The notes: generated by a model not told the origin, from the sequence alone. Counted from the stretch's first letter, positions 1 to 8,947 are shown. The stretch is 64,000 bases of DNA from Burkholderiales bacterium PBB3 (GCA_002256115.1 NKIK01000008.1:53110-117109), one strand, 5' to 3'. A program made the numbers and translations.

Positions 1-1
1 C

Positions 2-337
2 CGCCCGGCCAGCACGTTTGTGGCCAGCTTTATCGGCTCGCCTCCCATGAACCTGCTAAAAAACGCGCCCGACGCCAAGCTCGGCGTCATAACCGGCGTG
101 CGCCCAGAGCATCTGGACATCGGCCCTGCAGGCTGGGCCGTGCGGGTCGAGGCCGTGGAAATGTTGGGGGCTGAACGTCTGGTGTATGGCCGCTGGGCAC
201 ACAGCGATACCGACGAGATCGTGATTCTGCGCATCGAAGAGTCGCATGCCGTGCCCGCGCTGGGTGCCACCGTGCATGTGGTGCCGCGTCCTGACCGCAT
301 CCACCACTTTGACGCGGCCACCGGTAAAAGGCTGTGA
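2..337 (+). CDS. ugpC: ABC transporter ATP-binding protein, UgpC/MalK type (3' end only)
   Basis: Partial gene: the reading frame is open from the first bases of the window and ends at TGA 335-337, giving the last 111 residues. The opening residues RPASTFVASFIGSPPMN match the conserved stretch after the nucleotide-binding domain of UgpC/MalK ATPases, and GVRPEHL a little later is the usual start of the C-terminal regulatory (TOBE-like) domain. The Walker motifs lie outside the window. UgpC energises uptake of sn-glycerol-3-phosphate and glycerophosphodiesters at the inner membrane. The stop overlaps the start of ugpQ by four bases (GTGA), which supports the ugp assignment over a maltose or other sugar ATPase. 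The GTG at position 20 is internal and not the real start. Confidence 0.9.
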   Translation, partial: RPASTFVASFIGSPPMNLLKNAPDAKLGVITGVRPEHLDIGPAGWAVRVEAVEMLGAERLVYGRWAHSDTDEIVILRIEESHAVPALGATVHVVPRPDRIHHFDAATGKRL

Positions 338-1128
338 ATATGACTTCTGAACACAAGGTCTCTGAATTACCCGCCTGGCCCTACCCCCGTTGGATTGCCC
401 ACCGCGGCGCGGGCAAACTGGCCCCCGAAAACACGCTGGCCGCCTTCTACCTGGGCGCAAGTCGCGGCTACCGTATGTTTGAGTGCGATGTCAAACTCAG
501 CAGCGACGGCGTGCCGTTCTTGTTGCACGACAGTAGCTTGAAGCGCACCACCGACGCTAAAACCCGCCTCCCCCCTGGCAGCAGCCTGGTGGCGGGCGAG
601 CATCCTTGGTCCACGTTGGCACAACTGGACGCAGGCAGTTGGCTTTCCCCAGGTTTTGCCGCAGAGCCCTTGCCCACACTGGCGGCAGTCGCGGCGTTTT
701 GTCTGGTTGAGAACCGGTTGGCCAATCTGGAGATCAAGCCCACGCCCGGTACCGAGAGGCTCACAGGCGAAGTAGTCGCTCACGACGCGCAGCGGCTGTG
801 GAGAGAGTCCGCCGCCAAACCCTTGCTGACTTCATTTGATATTGCCGCACTGGAGGGTGCCCAAGCCGCCGCGCCCAGCCTACCGCGCGGCTTGCTGCTG
901 GACACCATGCGCCCTGATTGGCTGGACGTGGCTGGGGCTTTGGGCTGCCAAGCCGTGGTGTGTAACTACCGTCTGTGGAGCGCCGACACCGTGGCCCAAG
1001 CCAAAGCCGCGGGTTTGCGAACCCTGAGCTACACAGTGAATGACGGGGAAGTGGCGCAGCGCCTGATCGAATGGGGCACCGACGGCGTCATCACCGACCG
1101 CGTGGATTTATTTACCCCAACGCCCTGA
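334..1128 (+). CDS. ugpQ: Glycerophosphodiester phosphodiesterase
   Basis: A 264-residue cytoplasmic enzyme predicted to hydrolyse glycerophosphodiesters to sn-glycerol-3-phosphate and an alcohol. It carries the GDPD signatures: HRG at residues 23-25, PEN at 31-33, the metal ligands E50 and D52 in FECDVKLSSDG, and H65 in LLHD; LEIKP follows near residue 134. The GTG start at 334 overlaps the upstream ugpC stop by four bases, so translation is probably coupled; an ATG two codons later (340) is an alternative. The pairing with UgpC says the transporter brings in diesters that this enzyme cleaves. The 3' end overlaps the convergent small membrane protein gene by 21 bases. Confidence 0.93.
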   Translation: MNMTSEHKVSELPAWPYPRWIAHRGAGKLAPENTLAAFYLGASRGYRMFECDVKLSSDGVPFLLHDSSLKRTTDAKTRLPPGSSLVAGEHPWSTLAQLDAGSWLSPGFAAEPLPTLAAVAAFCLVENRLANLEIKPTPGTERLTGEVVAHDAQRLWRESAAKPLLTSFDIAALEGAQAAAPSLPRGLLLDTMRPDWLDVAGALGCQAVVCNYRLWSADTVAQAKAAGLRTLSYTVNDGEVAQRLIEWGTDGVITDRVDLFTPTP

Positions 1129-1383
1129 ACTGGCCTGGGCGGCGCTGCTGAGCAGCAGCATGGCGGCGTAGCTTGCCATCTTGCCGTCATTGCCAAAAAA
1201 CCACAGCCCGAGCAATAGGGCCAAGGCACCCGCTGCAAAATTGATAGCTGCTTGCGCTAGTAGTACGGGGGCTCCAGGCCTTTTTCGTATTAAAAGTGGG
1301 CCCAAGAGCGCCAAAACCAGGCCCACCGCAAGCGCAGGTGCCAGGAAGTTGACGAGGTGATTGAGTGTGTCCAAAGGGCCCAT
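1108..1383 (-). CDS. Small multi-span membrane protein of unknown function
   Basis: A 91-residue protein starting at ATG 1383, with hydrophobic segments at about residues 10-30, 38-58 and 66-80 and an uncharged, alanine/leucine-rich composition. I do not recognise a named family, but short membrane proteins at this place, divergent from hemA, seem familiar in Comamonadaceae. The frame can be extended upstream into hemA; I reject that extension because the residues there are arginine-rich shadow sequence. Oddly, about 17 codons in the middle (around residues 32-49) are translated from a copy of a dispersed repeat (family B), read right through in frame. Expression is unproven. Confidence 0.6.
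   Translation of the reverse strand: MGPLDTLNHLVNFLAPALAVGLVLALLGPLLIRKRPGAPVLLAQAAINFAAGALALLLGLWFFGNDGKMASYAAMLLLSSAAQASSGRWGK
1237..1288 (+). repeat. Dispersed repeat family B, copy 1 (inside a coding sequence)
   Basis: The stretch begins TTGATAGCTGCTTGCGCTAG and continues with a C/G-rich part ending in GGCCTTTTT. It shares its first dozen bases with family A below and resembles short intergenic repeats known to me from Comamonadaceae genomes. Here it lies inside the small membrane protein gene on the opposite strand, without a stop in that frame. Confidence 0.6.
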
Positions 1384-1397
1384 AAGTGGCGGGATTT

Positions 1398-1403
1398 TAT
1401 AAT
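1398..1403 (+). promoter_or_regulatory. Possible -10 element upstream of hemA
   Basis: A perfect TATAAT lies 14 bases before the hemA ATG. I found no good -35 at 16-18 bases upstream. If used, the leader would be very short, so this is only a candidate. Confidence 0.3.
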
Positions 1404-1417
1404 CAGGCCTTAAACGT

Positions 1418-2671
1418 ATGGCAGTCTGGACATTAGGCATCAACCACACGACCGCGCCATTGGACTTGCGGGGCCGTTTTGCGTTTGCCGAAGACCGCAT
1501 CGAACCGCACCTGCGCGGCCTGCGCCAGGCGCTGTCGCGCAGCCCCGAAGCGGCGATTGTCTCCACCTGCAACCGCACCGAGATCTATTGCGCTGGCGAT
1601 GCCACCGAGCTGGAACCCACGCTGCACTGGCTGGCCGGCATGGGCGGCGTATCGGCCAACGACCTGCGCCACCACACCTACCGTCTGGAAAATGACGCCG
1701 CCGCCCGCCACGCCTTCCGCGTGGCCAGCGGTTTGGATTCCATGGTGCTGGGCGAACCCCAAATTCTGGGCCAACTGAAAGACGCCGTGCGCGCGGCCGA
1801 TGCGGCGGGCGCTTTAGGCACCACATTGTCTCAACTCTTCCAGCGCTCCTTTGCCGTGGCCAAAGAGGTCCGCACTTCCACCGAGATCGGCGCGCACAGC
1901 ATCAGCATGGCCGCCGCCGCCGTGCGTCTGGCGGGCAATCTGTTTGAAGACTTGGGCCAAATGCGCGTGCTGTTTGTGGGCGCGGGAGAGATGATTGAAC
2001 TCTGCGCCACGCACTTTGCGGCCAAAAACCCCAAGAGCATCACCATTGCCAACCGCACGCTGGAGCGCGGCGAAAAGCTCGCCAGCCGCTTTGGCGGCGA
2101 GGTCATGCGCCTGGCCGACCTGCCCATCCGTTTGCACGAGTTTGATGCGGTTATCAGCTGCACGGCCAGTACCTTGCCCATCATTGGCCTGGGCGCGGTA
2201 GAGCGGGCCATCAAGAAGCGCAAGCACCGGCCCATGTTCATGGTCGACCTGGCCGTGCCGCGCGATATTGAACCCGAGGTGAAGGCCCTGGGCGACGTGT
2301 ACCTGTACACCGTGGACGACCTGGCCAGCGTGGTGCAAACCGCCCAGGCCAGCCGCCAGGCTGCGGTGGCGCAAGCCGAGGCGATTGTGGACGCCGGTGT
2401 ACAGAGTTTTATGCACTGGGTGGACCAACGCAGCGCCGTGCCGCTGATCCAGCAGCTCAATGCCCAAGCCGAAGACTGGCGCGCAGCCGAACTGGCCCGC
2501 GCCCGCCGCGCCATTGCCAAGGGCGATAACGTGGACGATGTGATGGAAAGCCTGGCGCGGGGTTTGAGCCAGAAGATGCTGCATGGGGCGTTTGCAGAGT
2601 TGCATGCGGGGGATGCTGCGGCGCGGGAACGGGCTAGTACGGCGATTCAGCATTTCTTTTTGCGTAAATGA
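1418..2671 (+). CDS. hemA: Glutamyl-tRNA reductase
   Basis: A 417-residue enzyme that reduces glutamyl-tRNA(Glu) with NADPH to glutamate-1-semialdehyde, the first step of C5 heme biosynthesis. Seen: [12 protein letters not shown] at the N-terminus, STCNRTEIY containing the nucleophilic cysteine (C51), the [18 protein letters not shown] segment near residues 102-120, an NADPH-binding glycine motif (VGAGEM) near residue 188, and the C-terminal dimerisation helix region. Length is normal for the family. The ATG at 1418 gives the canonical N-terminus. It precedes prfA as in many proteobacteria, but here 280 bases with repeats and a hairpin separate them. Its substrate-forming enzyme GltX is encoded at 41.6-43.0 kb. 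Confidence 0.97.
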   Translation: MAVWTLGINHTTAPLDLRGRFAFAEDRIEPHLRGLRQALSRSPEAAIVSTCNRTEIYCAGDATELEPTLHWLAGMGGVSANDLRHHTYRLENDAAARHAFRVASGLDSMVLGEPQILGQLKDAVRAADAAGALGTTLSQLFQRSFAVAKEVRTSTEIGAHSISMAAAAVRLAGNLFEDLGQMRVLFVGAGEMIELCATHFAAKNPKSITIANRTLERGEKLASRFGGEVMRLADLPIRLHEFDAVISCTASTLPIIGLGAVERAIKKRKHRPMFMVDLAVPRDIEPEVKALGDVYLYTVDDLASVVQTAQASRQAAVAQAEAIVDAGVQSFMHWVDQRSAVPLIQQLNAQAEDWRAAELARARRAIAKGDNVDDVMESLARGLSQKMLHGAFAELHAGDAAARERASTAIQHFFLRK

Positions 2672-2674
2672 TGT

Positions 2675-2760
2675 TGCCCCCACGTTCGCTCACTGCATGG
2701 TGCTCTCTGCCCCCCATGGGGGCCGCGCTTGCTTGGGGTGGCCCGGCGCGGCGCAGGCGT
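2675..2760. repeat. GC-rich dispersed repeat (family D) after hemA
   Basis: A GC-rich segment directly after the hemA stop. It contains the 12-base perfect palindrome CCCCCATGGGGG (2711-2722) followed by CCGCGCTTGCTTGGGG, which I associate with intergenic repeats scattered in Comamonadaceae genomes. It is the only copy I see in this window, so the repeat call rests on memory. Confidence 0.45.
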
Positions 2761-2806
2761 TAGCTGGGTTCACTAACTTTTACTGCTTTCCCCCTCGCTC
2801 CCCCCG

Positions 2807-2836
2807 CCCTCTCCCACCCCGCCGGGTGGAAGAGGG
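2807..2836. repeat. Strong inverted repeat in the prfA leader region
   Basis: The 13-base arm CCCTCTCCCACCC (2807-2819) pairs with GGGTGGAAGAGGG (2824-2836) with one mismatch and a four-base loop. There is no T-run on either side, so it is not a standard intrinsic terminator. It lies about 115 bases before the prfA start and could end hemA transcription or slow polymerase. Confidence 0.5.
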
Positions 2837-2951
2837 AGCTAACAGCCCTATTTGGCCGCGTCTTTTAAGGTAAGAAGTACACGTGCGGGGGCACGTTGAG
2901 GGGACGGCAGATTCATTTTTCCCCTGTTTGTGGTCCGCTTTTTTTAGTCCT

Positions 2952-4046
2952 ATGAAACCCTTTCTTCGCAAACAACTTGCCCGCTATGTCGACCGTTTAG
3001 GGGAGCTGGAATTCTTGCTCTCGCGCGAAGACATCATGAAAGACATGGAGCAGTTCTTGAAACTGTCACGTGAACACACGGACACGGCTGCGGTGGCCAG
3101 CCGCTGGGTGCGCTACCAGCAACGGGAGGCCGATCTGGCGGGTGCTGAGGAAATGAAGAGCGACCCGGATATGGCGGAGATGGCCGAGGAGGAAATCGCA
3201 TCCGCTGCCGCCGAGTTGACCCAGCTTGAGGCTGAGCTGCAGCGCATGCTGCTGCCCAAAGACCCGGACGATGCGCGCCCGGCGTTTGTCGAAATCCGTG
3301 CTGGCACGGGTGGCGACGAGTCGGCCCTGTTCGCTGGCGACTTGCTGCGCATGTACACCCGCTATGCCGACCGCTGCGGCTGGAAGACCGAGATCGTCAG
3401 CGAATCACCGAGCGAGCTGGGCGGCTACAAGGAAGTGGTGGTGCGCATGGAAGGCCACCATAACGGCACGGGTGCTTACGGTGCGCTGAAGTTTGAATCC
3501 GGCGGCCACCGGGTGCAGCGCGTGCCTGCCACCGAGACACAGGGCCGTATCCATACCAGTGCCTGCACGATCGCCGTGCTGGCCGAGCAGGACGAGGCTG
3601 AGGCGATCAAGATCAACCCGTCGGATTTGCGCATCGACACCTACCGCGCCAGCGGCGCCGGTGGCCAGCACATCAACAAGACCGACTCGGCCGTGCGCAT
3701 CACGCACATCCCCACTGGCATCGTCGCCGAATGCCAGGACGGACGCAGCCAGCACAGCAACAAGGCCCAGGCGCTCAAAGTATTGACCGCCCGCATCCAC
3801 GAGAAGGATCGCAGCGAGCGTGCCGCCAAAGACGCCGCCGAGCGCAAGAGCCTGGTCGGCAGTGGCGACCGCAGCGACCGCATTCGCACCTACAACTTTC
3901 CGCAGGGCCGACTGACCGACCACCGCATCAACCTGACGCTGTACAAGCTGCTGCAAATCATGGAAGGGGACTTGCAGGACGTGGTGGATGCGCTGCAGGC
4001 TTACGAGGCGGCGGAGCAACTGGCGGCACTGGAGTTGAATGCTTAA
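2952..4046 (+). CDS. prfA: Peptide chain release factor 1
   Basis: A 364-residue class I release factor that reads UAA and UAG stop codons and triggers peptidyl-tRNA hydrolysis. The tripeptide PAT in RVPATETQG (about residue 190) identifies RF1 rather than RF2, and the catalytic GGQ sits in [16 protein letters not shown] near residue 237; that glutamine is the target of PrmC methylation. The frame is open further upstream, but ATG 2952 gives the standard MKPFLRKQL start and is preferred. prmC, which modifies this protein, is not adjacent as usual but about 2.9 kb downstream, beyond two inserted genes. Confidence 0.97.
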   Translation: MKPFLRKQLARYVDRLGELEFLLSREDIMKDMEQFLKLSREHTDTAAVASRWVRYQQREADLAGAEEMKSDPDMAEMAEEEIASAAAELTQLEAELQRMLLPKDPDDARPAFVEIRAGTGGDESALFAGDLLRMYTRYADRCGWKTEIVSESPSELGGYKEVVVRMEGHHNGTGAYGALKFESGGHRVQRVPATETQGRIHTSACTIAVLAEQDEAEAIKINPSDLRIDTYRASGAGGQHINKTDSAVRITHIPTGIVAECQDGRSQHSNKAQALKVLTARIHEKDRSERAAKDAAERKSLVGSGDRSDRIRTYNFPQGRLTDHRINLTLYKLLQIMEGDLQDVVDALQAYEAAEQLAALELNA

Positions 4047-4088
4047 GCCTGCTCAGTTACGGAATACAAAACACCCACACGCCAAGTT

Positions 4089-4730
4089 TTGAAATTTCGA
4101 CGCAAACTGACGGCGGCAGCGCTGATGCTTGCGCTGCATGCCGGTCTGCTCGTGCTGATAGTGACGCTTTCGCCACCAAGCCAGCGGGCCACCCTGCAGA
4201 CCGCTGCGGTTTTGCCGTCCACGGTGGTGGTATTGCTTGCGCCCTTGCCGCCCCAACCCAAGCCACCGCAACAACGCACCCCCAAGTCGCAAGAGCCCCC
4301 CGCGCAGGCCGCAGCGCAAACGGCACCTGCGCCAGGCGCTAAGGTGGCATTGGCAGTGTCATTGCCTGCTATTGAAACGCCAACATCAGTCACCTTGCCC
4401 ACTGCGCCTGCGGCAGTGGAGCAGGGCAAGCCCACGCCACCAGGCCCGTTGAATATCAGCACGCAAGCGCTGCAATCTGCAACCCGTGAGGCGGATAAGA
4501 ACAGCGTGCGGCGCTTGGCTCTGCAAAGCGGCAAGATTGACGAACTGGAAACCGCAACACCCCACCCCATCGCGCTGGTGGCGGCGGAGTCCAGCGTGCC
4601 GCCCTGCCCACCTAAGCGGCAATTGCGCGAAAGCGTGGGCCCGCAGGGCTATGCGCTAACACGCGACCGCAGTGGAGACTGTGAATACGAACGCAAAGCC
4701 AAGGTACGCGCGCTCGCCCTGGGTCGCTAA
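4089..4730 (+). CDS. Proline-rich, membrane-anchored protein of unknown function (TonB-like layout)
   Basis: A 213-residue protein with a short basic N-terminus (KFRRK), one hydrophobic segment at about residues 8-27, and a proline/alanine/glutamine-rich stretch at about 50-85, then a more polar C-terminus with paired cysteines (PPCPPK and GDCEYER). This resembles the layout of TonB or TolA linkers, but I see no TonB C-terminal domain, so no function is given. The start shown is TTG at 4089; an in-frame ATG at 4131 would remove part of the membrane segment, so TTG is favoured. It follows prfA by 42 bases and is one of two genes that separate prfA from prmC. Confidence 0.6.
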   Translation: MKFRRKLTAAALMLALHAGLLVLIVTLSPPSQRATLQTAAVLPSTVVVLLAPLPPQPKPPQQRTPKSQEPPAQAAAQTAPAPGAKVALAVSLPAIETPTSVTLPTAPAAVEQGKPTPPGPLNISTQALQSATREADKNSVRRLALQSGKIDELETATPHPIALVAAESSVPPCPPKRQLRESVGPQGYALTRDRSGDCEYERKAKVRALALGR

Positions 4731-4780
4731 CCCGCTGACCCGCTGACCGGCCGGGGCCAAGGTGCGTATTCGGTACGCGC

Positions 4781-6751
4781 TCAGCGGTGCAGCTTAAATA
4801 CCCCCACCACCCCTACCAATTCATCGGCCTGTGACTTCAGCCCACTGGCCGCCGCAGCCATCTGCTCCACCAAAGCCGCGTTTTGTTGCGTGGTTTGGTC
4901 CATGGACGACACGGCCTCACTCACCTGCGCCACCCCGGCCTGCTGCTCCCCGCTGGCGGCGCTGATTTCGCCCACGATGTCGGCCACGCGGCGAATACTG
5001 CTCACCACCTCGGCCATGGTCACACCCGCTTTGTCGACCAGGGCGGTGCCCTGCTCTACCCGCTCTACGCTGGTGTTGATCAGTGTTTTGATTTCTTTGG
5101 CGGCCTCGGCGCTGCGCCCGGCCAAAGAGCGCACCTCACTGGCGACCACCGCAAAGCCGCGGCCTTGTTCACCGGCCCGCGCAGCTTCTACCGCCGCGTT
5201 CAGCGCCAGTATGTTGGTCTGAAACGCAATGCCATCAATCACGCTGATGATCTCGCCAATCTTGCGGGAGGCATCGTTGATACCCTTCATGGTTTCCACC
5301 ACCTGGCCCACCACCGCACCGCCTTGGGTGGCTACCGCAGAGGCGTTCACTGCCAAGGCATTGGCTTGGCGCGCACTGTCGGCGTTTTGCTGCACGGTGG
5401 AGTTGAGTTCTTCCATGCTGGCGGCGGTTTCCTCCAGCGCGCTGGCCTGGTGTTCGGTGCGCGCGCTCAGGTCGTGGTTGCCTTGGGCAATCTCGGCACT
5501 GGCCAGGGCCACGCCATCTGCGCTGCTGCGCACCTGGCCCAGCACGCCATGAATTTTGGCCACAAAGGTGTTAAAGCCTGAGCCAATGGCCGCCAGCTCG
5601 TCATTGCCCTCCACCCGCAGCTTGGTGCTCAGGTCGGCATCGCCACTGGCCAGACCCGTCATGGCATCGCTCAAGGCGCGCAGGGGCTTCATCAAGCGCA
5701 CCACCACGGTCACCAAAATCAAGGCTGTGGCCAGCGCGCAAATCACGGCGACCACCAGCGTGTAAAGCGTCAGCTGGCGCGACGACGCGGTGGCCACACT
5801 GCGCGGAAAACTCATGCGCACACTCCAGGGCAAGGTGTCGGGGTGCACCACCACCGGCTGGATCAAATGCACCAGCCCTTGCGCATCCCGGTACTCAAAG
5901 GGCTGGCCTTTGCGGATAGCCTCCAGCCCCGCCTCAGGGATGTCCTCTGCTTTTTTATTGACCTGTTCGGCATTCGGGTGGCTGGCATACAGGCCACCGT
6001 TGGACACCAGGGCCAACTGTCCGCCTTCGATCACCTTCAAATCGGCCAAGATTTTGCCCAACTGGGTGAGCGTGAAGTCCGCACTGGCAACGCCCTGAAA
6101 CTTACCGTTGATCAATATGGGTGCCACCAGCGAGGCCATCAGCACCGGCTTGCCATCCACCGGGTAGGTGTAGGGTTCGGTGAAAAAAACCTTGTTGGTT
6201 TTCTTGGGAATGTCATACCAGTCATTGGCTCCCGGCGCGGGGTCAAACACGATGGCCTCCACGTTGAAGCCACCGCCAGGCTTGCGTGTCCAGTACGGCA
6301 TGTGGCGGCCGGTGTCGTCGTAGGCGGGTTTCTTGCCTGCAAAGTCGGCGTCTTTGCCATCCAGGGCATTGGGCTCCCAGGTGACCGCTGCCCCGATAAA
6401 GTCTTCCGCGCCCAACAGGGTGGACTTCACCATGGCGTCAATTTGCGGCCGGGCCAGCGGAATATCCGCGGTTTTGGTGGCGGTCATGGCCCCGCCCAAC
6501 GCGGCCACCGATGCCAGATTAGCCCGTATGCGGGTCTGCAACGCACTGGCCGCCTCACGCGATGAGGTGCGGGCCAACTCCATCGTGGCTTCTTCTGCCG
6601 TGCTGCTGCTTTTGATGCCGATCACCGTGGCGGTGATGGCCAGGCTGGCGACCACCAAGCCCGTAGCAGCGATACAAATCTTGGCATTGAGCGACAGGCC
6701 GCCCAAGCGCCCCGGCGTTTGCGCGGAACCATACGACAATTGAAGGCTCAT
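4781..6751 (-). CDS. Methyl-accepting chemotaxis protein with periplasmic dCache-like sensor
   Basis: A 656-residue chemoreceptor. Order of parts: membrane segment at about 20-47, periplasmic Cache-type sensor at about 50-315 (WYDIP and the FTEPY region are typical of dCache_1), second membrane segment at about 322-346, HAMP at about 347-400, then the long signalling coiled coil. Its tip contains the conserved [20 protein letters not shown]. No C-terminal NWETF-type pentapeptide is present. ATG 6751 is chosen because AGGAG lies eight bases before it and it gives a sensible N-terminus; the open frame runs 33 codons further. It is on the opposite strand to its neighbours, between prfA and prmC. 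The ligand cannot be read from sequence; Cache receptors commonly bind small organic acids or amino acids. Confidence 0.93.
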   Translation of the reverse strand: MSLQLSYGSAQTPGRLGGLSLNAKICIAATGLVVASLAITATVIGIKSSSTAEEATMELARTSSREAASALQTRIRANLASVAALGGAMTATKTADIPLARPQIDAMVKSTLLGAEDFIGAAVTWEPNALDGKDADFAGKKPAYDDTGRHMPYWTRKPGGGFNVEAIVFDPAPGANDWYDIPKKTNKVFFTEPYTYPVDGKPVLMASLVAPILINGKFQGVASADFTLTQLGKILADLKVIEGGQLALVSNGGLYASHPNAEQVNKKAEDIPEAGLEAIRKGQPFEYRDAQGLVHLIQPVVVHPDTLPWSVRMSFPRSVATASSRQLTLYTLVVAVICALATALILVTVVVRLMKPLRALSDAMTGLASGDADLSTKLRVEGNDELAAIGSGFNTFVAKIHGVLGQVRSSADGVALASAEIAQGNHDLSARTEHQASALEETAASMEELNSTVQQNADSARQANALAVNASAVATQGGAVVGQVVETMKGINDASRKIGEIISVIDGIAFQTNILALNAAVEAARAGEQGRGFAVVASEVRSLAGRSAEAAKEIKTLINTSVERVEQGTALVDKAGVTMAEVVSSIRRVADIVGEISAASGEQQAGVAQVSEAVSSMDQTTQQNAALVEQMAAAASGLKSQADELVGVVGVFKLHR

Positions 6752-6878
6752 TCTGGCAACTCCTGATGGCATAGGGCGCCTCACCACCTCCGGAAAAAGG
6801 CTTCTGTGGCCTTTTAAAGCTTGTGTTGCATAGTAGCCTAAGGGCCGCAATGGCGTAGCCCTTTATTGACTCTGATTT

Positions 6879-6937
6879 TAAGTAAAAACGCTGTTCTAGG
6901 CCGTGGATAGTGCGGGAGCAGCTACGCAATTGATAGC
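6879..6937 (-). repeat. Dispersed repeat family A, copy 1
   Basis: Core at 6896-6924, reverse orientation, containing the complement of GCTGCTCCCGCACTATCC. The flanks (CGCTGTTCTAG on one side, TGATAGCAA on the other) match copy 3 closely, so the unit is about 55-60 bases. It ends a few bases before the prmC start codon. Confidence 0.85.
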
Positions 6938-6942
6938 AAACA

Positions 6943-7782
6943 GTGACTTCTATTGACAACACCCTGCAAGCCCTGCAAAGCCGGGGCCTGAGCCGCCTGG
7001 AGGCCCAACGCCTGCTGCTGAAGGTGCTGGGGCGCGACGACCATGACCGGGCCTGGCTATTGGCGCACGGCAGCGAGCTCATGGACGCCGCCGCATCTGA
7101 ACGGCTGGAGAACCTGGTGCAACTCCACCTAGACGGCCACCCCCTGGCTTACTTACTCGGGCACCAAGCGTTTTATGGCCTGGACCTCGTAGTAGACGCC
7201 CGTGTACTGGTGCCACGCCCCGACACGGAAACGCTGGTGGATTGGGCGCTGGAGGTGTTGTCCACGGCACTGGAAGCACCGGTCATCGATCTGGGTACCG
7301 GCAGTGGAGCGATTGCGCTGGCCCTGAAGGCTACCCGCGCCGATCTGCAGGTGAGCGCGCTGGATTTCAGTGAAGACGCACTCACGGTGGCGCGGGCTAA
7401 CGCACAGCGCCTGCAGTTGGAAGTCAACTTCCGCCAGGGGTCTTGGCTAAACGGCGTAGCCGAACAGTTTCAAGCCATCGTCAGCAACCCGCCGTATATC
7501 GCTGCCCAAGACCACCACCTGGCGGCACTGGTGCACGAGCCCCTGGCGGCCTTGGCCAGCGGCGCGGATGGGCTGGACGATATCCGCACCCTCATCGCCC
7601 AAGCGCCAACGCGCTTGCTGGCCGGTGGCTGGCTGCTGCTAGAGCATGGTTATGACCAGGCCGCTGCGGTGCGTGCGCTGCTGTTAGCGGCTGGTTTTAC
7701 CCAGGTGCAAAGCCGCCAAGACCTGGCAGGCATAGAACGCTGCAGCGGCGGGCAGTGGCAGGCTGCCAGCAAGCCGTTTTAG
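6943..7782 (+). CDS. prmC: Release factor glutamine methyltransferase
   Basis: A 279-residue SAM-dependent enzyme that methylates the GGQ glutamine of release factors 1 and 2. Seen: an N-terminal helical domain, the SAM-binding motif DLGTGSG (about 115-121), and the substrate-binding NPPYI (about 181-185), which is diagnostic for N5-glutamine methyltransferases. The GTG at 6943 is the only sensible start that keeps the N-terminal helix; no clear Shine-Dalgarno precedes it, because a repeat copy occupies the upstream bases. The gene is bracketed by two family A copies in the same orientation about 930 bases apart. Confidence 0.95.
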   Translation: MTSIDNTLQALQSRGLSRLEAQRLLLKVLGRDDHDRAWLLAHGSELMDAAASERLENLVQLHLDGHPLAYLLGHQAFYGLDLVVDARVLVPRPDTETLVDWALEVLSTALEAPVIDLGTGSGAIALALKATRADLQVSALDFSEDALTVARANAQRLQLEVNFRQGSWLNGVAEQFQAIVSNPPYIAAQDHHLAALVHEPLAALASGADGLDDIRTLIAQAPTRLLAGGWLLLEHGYDQAAAVRALLLAAGFTQVQSRQDLAGIERCSGGQWQAASKPF

Positions 7783-7808
7783 TCTGCTCACAGGCATCTT
7801 TTAGGCAC

Positions 7809-7865
7809 GTTTTAGGCGTTTCAGGCCGTGGATATTGCGGGAGCAGCTACTTTTTTTATAGCAAC
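7809..7865 (-). repeat. Dispersed repeat family A, copy 2
   Basis: Core at 7822-7850, reverse orientation, with one change from copy 1 (GGATATTGCGGG in place of GGATAGTGCGGG). It is followed by a T-run and TATAGCAA, as in other copies. It lies between prmC and the yjdM-like gene. Confidence 0.82.
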
Positions 7866-7891
7866 TTTTTTTAACAAAACGATAAGTCAAC

Positions 7892-8236
7892 ATGCCAAAC
7901 AACGCGATCGATTGCCCCCAATGCACCCAGCCAAACACCTACCCCGATGGCACCAACTACGTCTGTGCCGACTGCGGCTTTGAATGGCCTCAGGCTGCTG
8001 CGACAGTGATCGATGACGATGCCGACGCCGTGGTGAAGGACTCCAATGGCCACGTGCTGCAAGACGGTGACGCCGTTGTACTGATCAAGGATTTGAAAGT
8101 CAAAGGCAGCTCTACCGTCTTGAAGCAAGGCACAAAGATCAAGAGCATCCGCCTAGTAGGTGGCGACCATGAGGTGGACTGCAAGATGGACGGCGGCAGC
8201 TTCATGCTCAAAGCCTGCTTTTTGAAGAAAGCCTAA
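7892..8236 (+). CDS. yjdM: PhnA/YjdM family zinc-ribbon protein
   Basis: A 114-residue cytoplasmic protein. The N-terminus has a zinc ribbon with C8-P-Q-C11 and C25-A-D-C28, followed by a compact C-terminal domain with DADAVVKDSNGHVLQDGD and VLIKDLKVKG, which are typical of PhnA (alkylphosphonate operon protein A, renamed YjdM). Length matches the family. Despite the old name there are no phosphonate genes near it, and no phosphonatase function should be inferred. ATG 7892 fits the usual MPN.. start. It is transcribed in the same direction as prmC and the vapBC pair that follows. Confidence 0.9.
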   Translation: MPNNAIDCPQCTQPNTYPDGTNYVCADCGFEWPQAAATVIDDDADAVVKDSNGHVLQDGDAVVLIKDLKVKGSSTVLKQGTKIKSIRLVGGDHEVDCKMDGGSFMLKACFLKKA

Positions 8237-8298
8237 GCAAAGTTCAAGTGTGCGTGCGCCATATACAATCCGCCATATCCCACCCTTGGAGACGCACC

Positions 8299-8532
8299 AT
8301 GTCCAGCAGCACCGTTTTCACCAACAACCGCAGCCAAGCCATCCGCTTGCCTGCGGACATGCGTTTGCCAAACTTTGTGAAGCGCGTCAACGTGCGGGCG
8401 CGTGGCCTGGAACGCATCATCACACCCCTAGAAAACACCTGGGACAGCTTCTTTCTCGACGCCCCCGCCGTACCCGAAGACTTTTTGCCAGAACGCGCAA
8501 GTCAGGAGCAAAGTGAGCGAGAAAGTCTCTGA
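8299..8532 (+). CDS. vapB: Antitoxin, VapB/AbrB-like
   Basis: A 77-residue protein beginning MSSSTVFTNNRSQAIRLPAD, the swapped-hairpin AbrB-type DNA-binding segment of VapB antitoxins (the NNRSQAIRLP pattern is characteristic). The C-terminal half, rich in acidic residues and prolines, is expected to bind and block the toxin. ATG 8299 is preferred over the longer open frame because it starts exactly at the family's N-terminus. The stop codon overlaps the toxin start by one base (TGATG), the normal arrangement for a co-translated toxin-antitoxin pair. VapB usually represses its own operon together with VapC. Confidence 0.9.
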   Translation: MSSSTVFTNNRSQAIRLPADMRLPNFVKRVNVRARGLERIITPLENTWDSFFLDAPAVPEDFLPERASQEQSERESL

Positions 8533-8933
8533 TGTTGAAATTTCTGTTGGATACCAACATCGTGATTTATGTCATCAAGCGGAGGCCACTCTCTGCTCTG
8601 ACCCTATTCAACACGCATGCCGGACACATGGCGATCTCGTCCATCACGCTCGCTGAGCTGTTGCATGGCGCTGAAAAGAGCAATGCTCCGGCGCAGGCCA
8701 TGGCGGTGGTGGAAGACTTTTGTAGCCGACTGGAAGTGCTGACTTACGGCCCCAAAGCCGCGCAGCACTACGGCAGCATCCGGGCGAGCCTGGAGAAAAT
8801 CGGGCAACCCATCGGCGTGAACGACATCCACATCGCAGCCCACGCGCGCAGTGAAGGATTGACCTTGGTGACGAATAACTTGCGCGAATTCGAGCGCGTG
8901 CCAGCCTTGCAGTTAGAGAACTGGGTGGCTTGA
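8532..8933 (+). CDS. vapC: PIN-domain ribonuclease toxin
   Basis: A 133-residue PIN-domain nuclease, predicted to cleave RNA (often tRNA or rRNA in VapC toxins) when not bound by VapB. The acidic active site is intact: D7 in FLLDTN, E42 in LAELLHG and D98 in GVNDIHIAAH, with T114-N115 near the end of the fold. Length is typical. It overlaps vapB by one base and ends 14 bases before the convergent leuA stop. The pair lies in a stretch where several accessory genes sit inside an otherwise conserved translation-factor series, which suggests acquisition by transfer. Confidence 0.93.
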   Translation: MLKFLLDTNIVIYVIKRRPLSALTLFNTHAGHMAISSITLAELLHGAEKSNAPAQAMAVVEDFCSRLEVLTYGPKAAQHYGSIRASLEKIGQPIGVNDIHIAAHARSEGLTLVTNNLREFERVPALQLENWVA

Positions 8934-8947
8934 TTCAAGCGGTGGCG

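Noticed and set aside
1814..2683. 289-codon open frame antisense to hemA
   Set aside because: Shadow frame; hemA on the other strand is certain.
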